Shown: positions 60,972 to 64,000 of the stretch, piece after piece
Numbering within the stretch: the first letter of the stretch is position 1
Layout: every line of letters starts with the position of its first letter
NCBI GenBank assembly: GCA_021014945.1
Contig: MU266357.1
Coordinates: 1-64,000, forward strand
Length of the DNA stretch: 64,000 nt
Direction of reading: 5' to 3'
Origin: Leucogyrophana mollusca
Lineage: Eukaryota > Basidiomycota > Agaricomycetes > Boletales
Position numbers and translations under genes: made by a program
The notes under the pieces: model-generated
The model's input: only the letters and a program-made list of their open reading frames with translations
The model's database searches: none
What the model was told of the DNA's origin: nothing

Positions 60972-61167
60972 CTGCCAGTGTTGAGGTCGATCTTTCAACA
61001 AGATCGTTCCTTTGCGGTTAGTTATGGTTTGTCGCCTAACCATTAATGCTCGGGTGTATTTGTACTGTTTGAGAGATATGATGTTATGTACAAAAATAGT
61101 ACACATGAACGACCAGGTCCATCAGTCGCTCAGTGAGTGCCAGGGATGCTTGCTCAGCTCTTGCACT

Positions 61168-62198
61168 TCATGCCACCACTCGCCTCGCGATGCTCGGAAG
61201 GTTGGCATTTAGGACTCTTCCTTGCCGCCTCTGTTCCTCCTCCCATTCTTGGTCTTCTAAGTAGTGGTCCACTGCACGGTACTCTAAGGAGTTCTGGCCA
61301 GCGGTTAACGTACCGACCTCTTTGCATTTGATGTGACATGCCACCTCCTCATCGGGGTCATCGGCGAGAGCAACGTACGCTTTCGCAACACGCCAGTCTG
61401 CTTCTTTGGTAACCAACTGCATCCGCTTTTCAGCGCGCTGACGCACGCCTCTCGCCCCGGTATTCTGGTCTAATTTAGGAGGTCCACCTTTGGTGGGACG
61501 TGTGTCCGGGGGAAGAACTAAGGAGACACGGGTGTGCAGGAGGTGTGGAGTTGTGGTTAGTGTGCTTGGTGGCAGGTTGTTGAGGCGACACAATTCGCGC
61601 CCCTGTGTCGACGCGAGGAGCTGTCAGCCTATCTTCTGGATTCAAGAAGCAATTTACACACATTCACGCCGAAACGAAAGGAGATGCCCTGGAGAGTATC
61701 TCCGCGAGCAATATGATACTTCTGAGGACCCCCTTCTTGGATGCTATCCGTATGGGCATCCATGTCTTTGTCTACCGATGACGTGGGCTCGGACATAGGT
61801 TCGGCTGAACTACGGGAAGGCGGGGAGGATGATGGGTAGGCGGGAGGCGGTGTCTCAATGCCACCCGATTTACCGTCATCTGCATCGCTTGCGTCCACCT
61901 CATCATCATCGTCCCCAAGAATGAATGTATCTTCATCTCGCACTGCGCCATCAACATTTACGTCGGCGTTCCGGAGGTCCCGACTAAGTCCTGCGTTGAT
62001 GACACCGACACCGCCAAGGCAGGATAGACAGGGATTGTATCTCCGCAGCCGCGGGTTGGACGAAAGACAGTTCGAACATATGGGTCTCCTGCAGCAGGGC
62101 GTCGTAAATATGTCGGAGGATGACTTTGGCGGGAGTGATGATGAACAAGCCAGACAGAGAGAGGTCGGAAAGCCAGGTTTATCGTCAGAGAAAGGCAT
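61168..62198 (-). CDS. Cys-rich zinc-finger plus LysM-domain protein
   Basis: Exons 62198-61662 and 61620-61168 give 329 aa. The N-terminus has a cysteine array (CLACSS, TPCCRRPICSNC, NPCLSCLGG; cysteines at about 15, 18, 35, 36, 41, 44, 57, 60) that looks like a zinc-binding ribbon. An acidic, Ser/Pro-rich linker leads to one LysM motif starting at about residue 160 (KYHIARGDTLQGISFRFGVN, completed across the intron by RELCRLNNLPP). The C-terminal region is helical and charged (WRVAKAYVALADDPDEEV). There is no signal peptide, so this is an intracellular LysM protein rather than a chitin-binding effector. Function unknown. Confidence 0.82.
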
Positions 62199-62371
62199 AA
62201 CGATAAAGATATCAAGGAAGAAAGGATAAGAAATAATGATAAGTTAGCCTGGATAGATTAGCAGTCTGGGTGGAGATGCGGAGACGGCACAGGCTGAGAA
62301 CCAAGCACAGCCACTCGGAAGCTCTCGCTAACTCACCGTGACCAGTTGCTGTACTTAGTACCGAGTCGAAC

Positions 62372-64000
62372 ATGGCCTCCCCTCCGAATTCCAGAGCGCG
62401 CGGGGACCAACCCCATCTCGTCTCTCTGGTGCTACAGTCGAAGAAAGCTCTGCAGCATGGCGAACAGCTGTGCTCGAGAGCGAACTCGCTGTCGAACGCG
62501 TCCGCTCAATGTTCGCTTGACGTCCTCGCACTTGATGCGAAGGTCAAATGGATCAGTGAATCCGTCCTGGAACAGCTCAAGGTGAGATGGTATATGTAAT
62601 ATAGGTATATTATAATGTAGACTGATGCATCCCGCATACTTTACCTGCAGCTTGCCGCTAATGTTGCCAAGAGCATTGAACATAAACGCGCTCTGCTAGA
62701 CCGACAAATTGGAGTAAGTCCTTCATTGCTATTTTGGCACCTTCTATGGTAATTACAACTCCTGACAGGACTTGGACGCCGTGCGCACGGAACGCACTAA
62801 CACTCTTGATAATGTCCTTGAATCACTCGGCGCGCAGCTAGTGCCCCCAGATTTCCACCAAATGTCCTCAGACTCGTCTCTGTTTGGGAGTCAGCACTCT
62901 GACAAAGGTGCGAATGGAAACCCAGTAATATTCGACCCCCGCCACAGCCCATCCGCCACTGTGCGAAACACCGCATTCGAGCGCAAAGGTAGACAAGCTG
63001 ACCGCACCAAATGGAAGACCCTGCGCGATTTTGTGGACGATGGAGCGATTGAGGATGTGTTAGAAGCCGTGGAAAGTGATCGGACGCGACTCGATGTATG
63101 TCCTTCATTCACATATGTCTACAAGCACACTGATGCACCTGCGCTTGGTTCCAGGATATCGTGGCCTCAACGTACGACTACCCAGAGACACTGTCAACCG
63201 CGATAGGATCGATTCGTAGTTCTTTGCCCATCTCAAGAGGTTTGCCTTCGATCGAGGCGATATTGACTGCTCAGGAGAAGACGTCTACTCATATGGCTGG
63301 TCACCTCGAGAGTCTTGCAGGGCATTACGACCAAATGGCAGGTGCGTTGCGGGACAGTGAAGACGGAGAGATATTTGGGGAGGAAGACTTGCAAGGTTAG
63401 CCACTCCCAGATGTGCGCTGGTGTAACTATGAGCTTTGGTTTTGTTCCTCAGACATGAACCGTGACACGGACGAACTTCCCTCGATTATGGGCGAGTTAG
63501 AAGAAGGCGTGAAGTCTATTGCAGAAGCTCAGTAGGTATCTTCGATGATCCCTCTCAGTCACCTCCCCTGACTGGTGATTCGCTCCAAGCGAACAATTGC
63601 TCGCCGCAAAGACATCAGCACAACAGCAATTAGATACGCACAGCAGCACCCTGGATGACCTAGATCAACTGGGAGAGATCATGTCAGACATGCTTCAGAA
63701 GCAACAAGAAGTCGAAGTAAGCTCCCCCCATCTTGCGGCTTTTTTGTTTCCCACCACTGACTCCGTCTCAGGACGAATGCCAAGAAGTGCTAGACGGGCT
63801 ACAGCAGCGGTTGCTGGTTATTGAAGATCTGCACCATAGATTTGTCCTCTATCAATCGTCTTTCAACAAGCTCCTGGTCGAAATCGCTCGGCGTCGACAG
63901 TATAGGGAGGCGGCTGAGAAGATAGTCGAAGGTATGATGACTCAACTGCAGGCCATGACGGAAGGTAGCTCTATCTCAATATTCAATATCGAGACAAGTC
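62372..64000 (+). CDS. ATG17: autophagy scaffold Atg17 (3' end outside window)
   Basis: Exons 62372-62581, 62651-62713, 62769-63095, 63155-63395, 63453-63531, 63590-63716 and 63772-63964 give 413 codons before the window ends inside an intron. The protein is almost entirely helical. SLVLQSKKALQHGEQLC at the start, the AKVKWISESVLEQLK helix, DFVDDGAIEDVLEAVE, LARHYDQ-like LAGHYDQM and VIEDLHHRFVLYQSSFNKLLVEIARR are Atg17 features. Atg17 forms the crescent-shaped dimer that nucleates the Atg1 complex at the phagophore site. Start chosen at the first ATG, just before the conserved helix. It diverges from the LysM gene with 173 nt between starts. Confidence 0.9.

Overview
The window looks like nuclear chromosomal DNA of a filamentous basidiomycete, most likely an Agaricomycete. 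Genes are densely packed on both strands, and almost every one is broken by short introns (about 46-125 nt, mostly 50-65 nt) with GTRNGY donors and YAG acceptors. The predicted proteins are typical of mushroom-forming fungi: tyrosine-kinase-like kinase, F-box protein, single-chain urease, a tandem pair of basidiomycete P450s, a Kre9/Knh1-type GPI protein and Atg17. I saw no rRNA, tRNA, CRISPR array, intact transposon or organellar DNA. Exons were assembled by hand: each junction was required to keep frame and to give a family-like protein. The exon coordinates are therefore models, not transcript evidence.

Layout, left to right. 0.7-3.8 kb: two tandem paralogous small secreted cysteine-rich proteins (-). 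5.0-6.6 kb: F-box protein (+). 7.2-8.6 kb: aldo-keto reductase (+). 9.1-10.2 kb: DsbA/FrnE-like thioredoxin-fold protein (-). 10.9-12.5 kb: a gene that appears to fuse a pRiA4b ORF-3-like domain to an RNase H domain with altered catalytic residues (-). 13.4-14.6 kb: TKL kinase (+). 14.7-15.7 kb: SH3 protein (-). 16.5-17.5 kb: Frag1/DRAM/Sfk1 membrane protein (-). 18.3-20.8 kb: Dal5-type anion:cation MFS permease (+). 21.6-23.3 kb: arrestin-like protein (+). 23.4-24.7 kb: Methyltransf_16 protein (-), head-to-head with a PMP34-like carrier (24.8-26.1 kb, +). 26.6-27.3 kb: Ser-rich hypothetical (-). 28.4-31.6 kb: urease (+). 31.7-35.3 kb: two Ser-rich hypotheticals (-). 36.2-38.0 kb: MFS transporter (+). 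38.3-39.9 kb: SPT2 (+). 40.3-41.9 kb: RRM plus Gly/Met-rich RNA-binding protein (-). 42.4-44.6 kb: DENN protein (-). 44.9-47.3 kb: type-B carboxylesterase (-). 48.3-50.2 kb: Ser-rich hypothetical (+) with a doubtful 5' end. 50.4-55.4 kb: tandem P450s (-). 56.8-57.6 kb: GPI-anchored protein with a GC-AG intron (-). 59.2-61.0 kb: sugar/quinate-type MFS (+). 61.2-62.2 kb: zinc-finger/LysM protein (-). 62.4 kb to the end: ATG17 (+, truncated by the window edge).

Most neighbours are functionally unrelated housekeeping genes. The local groupings are the secreted-protein pair, the P450 pair (same exon pattern apart from one intron and a divergent exon segment) and possibly nitrogen scavenging (Dal5-type permease and urease, not adjacent). 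I see no obvious defence island or biosynthetic cluster. The most unusual item is the pRiA4b-ORF3/RNase H fusion with a probably defective nuclease site.
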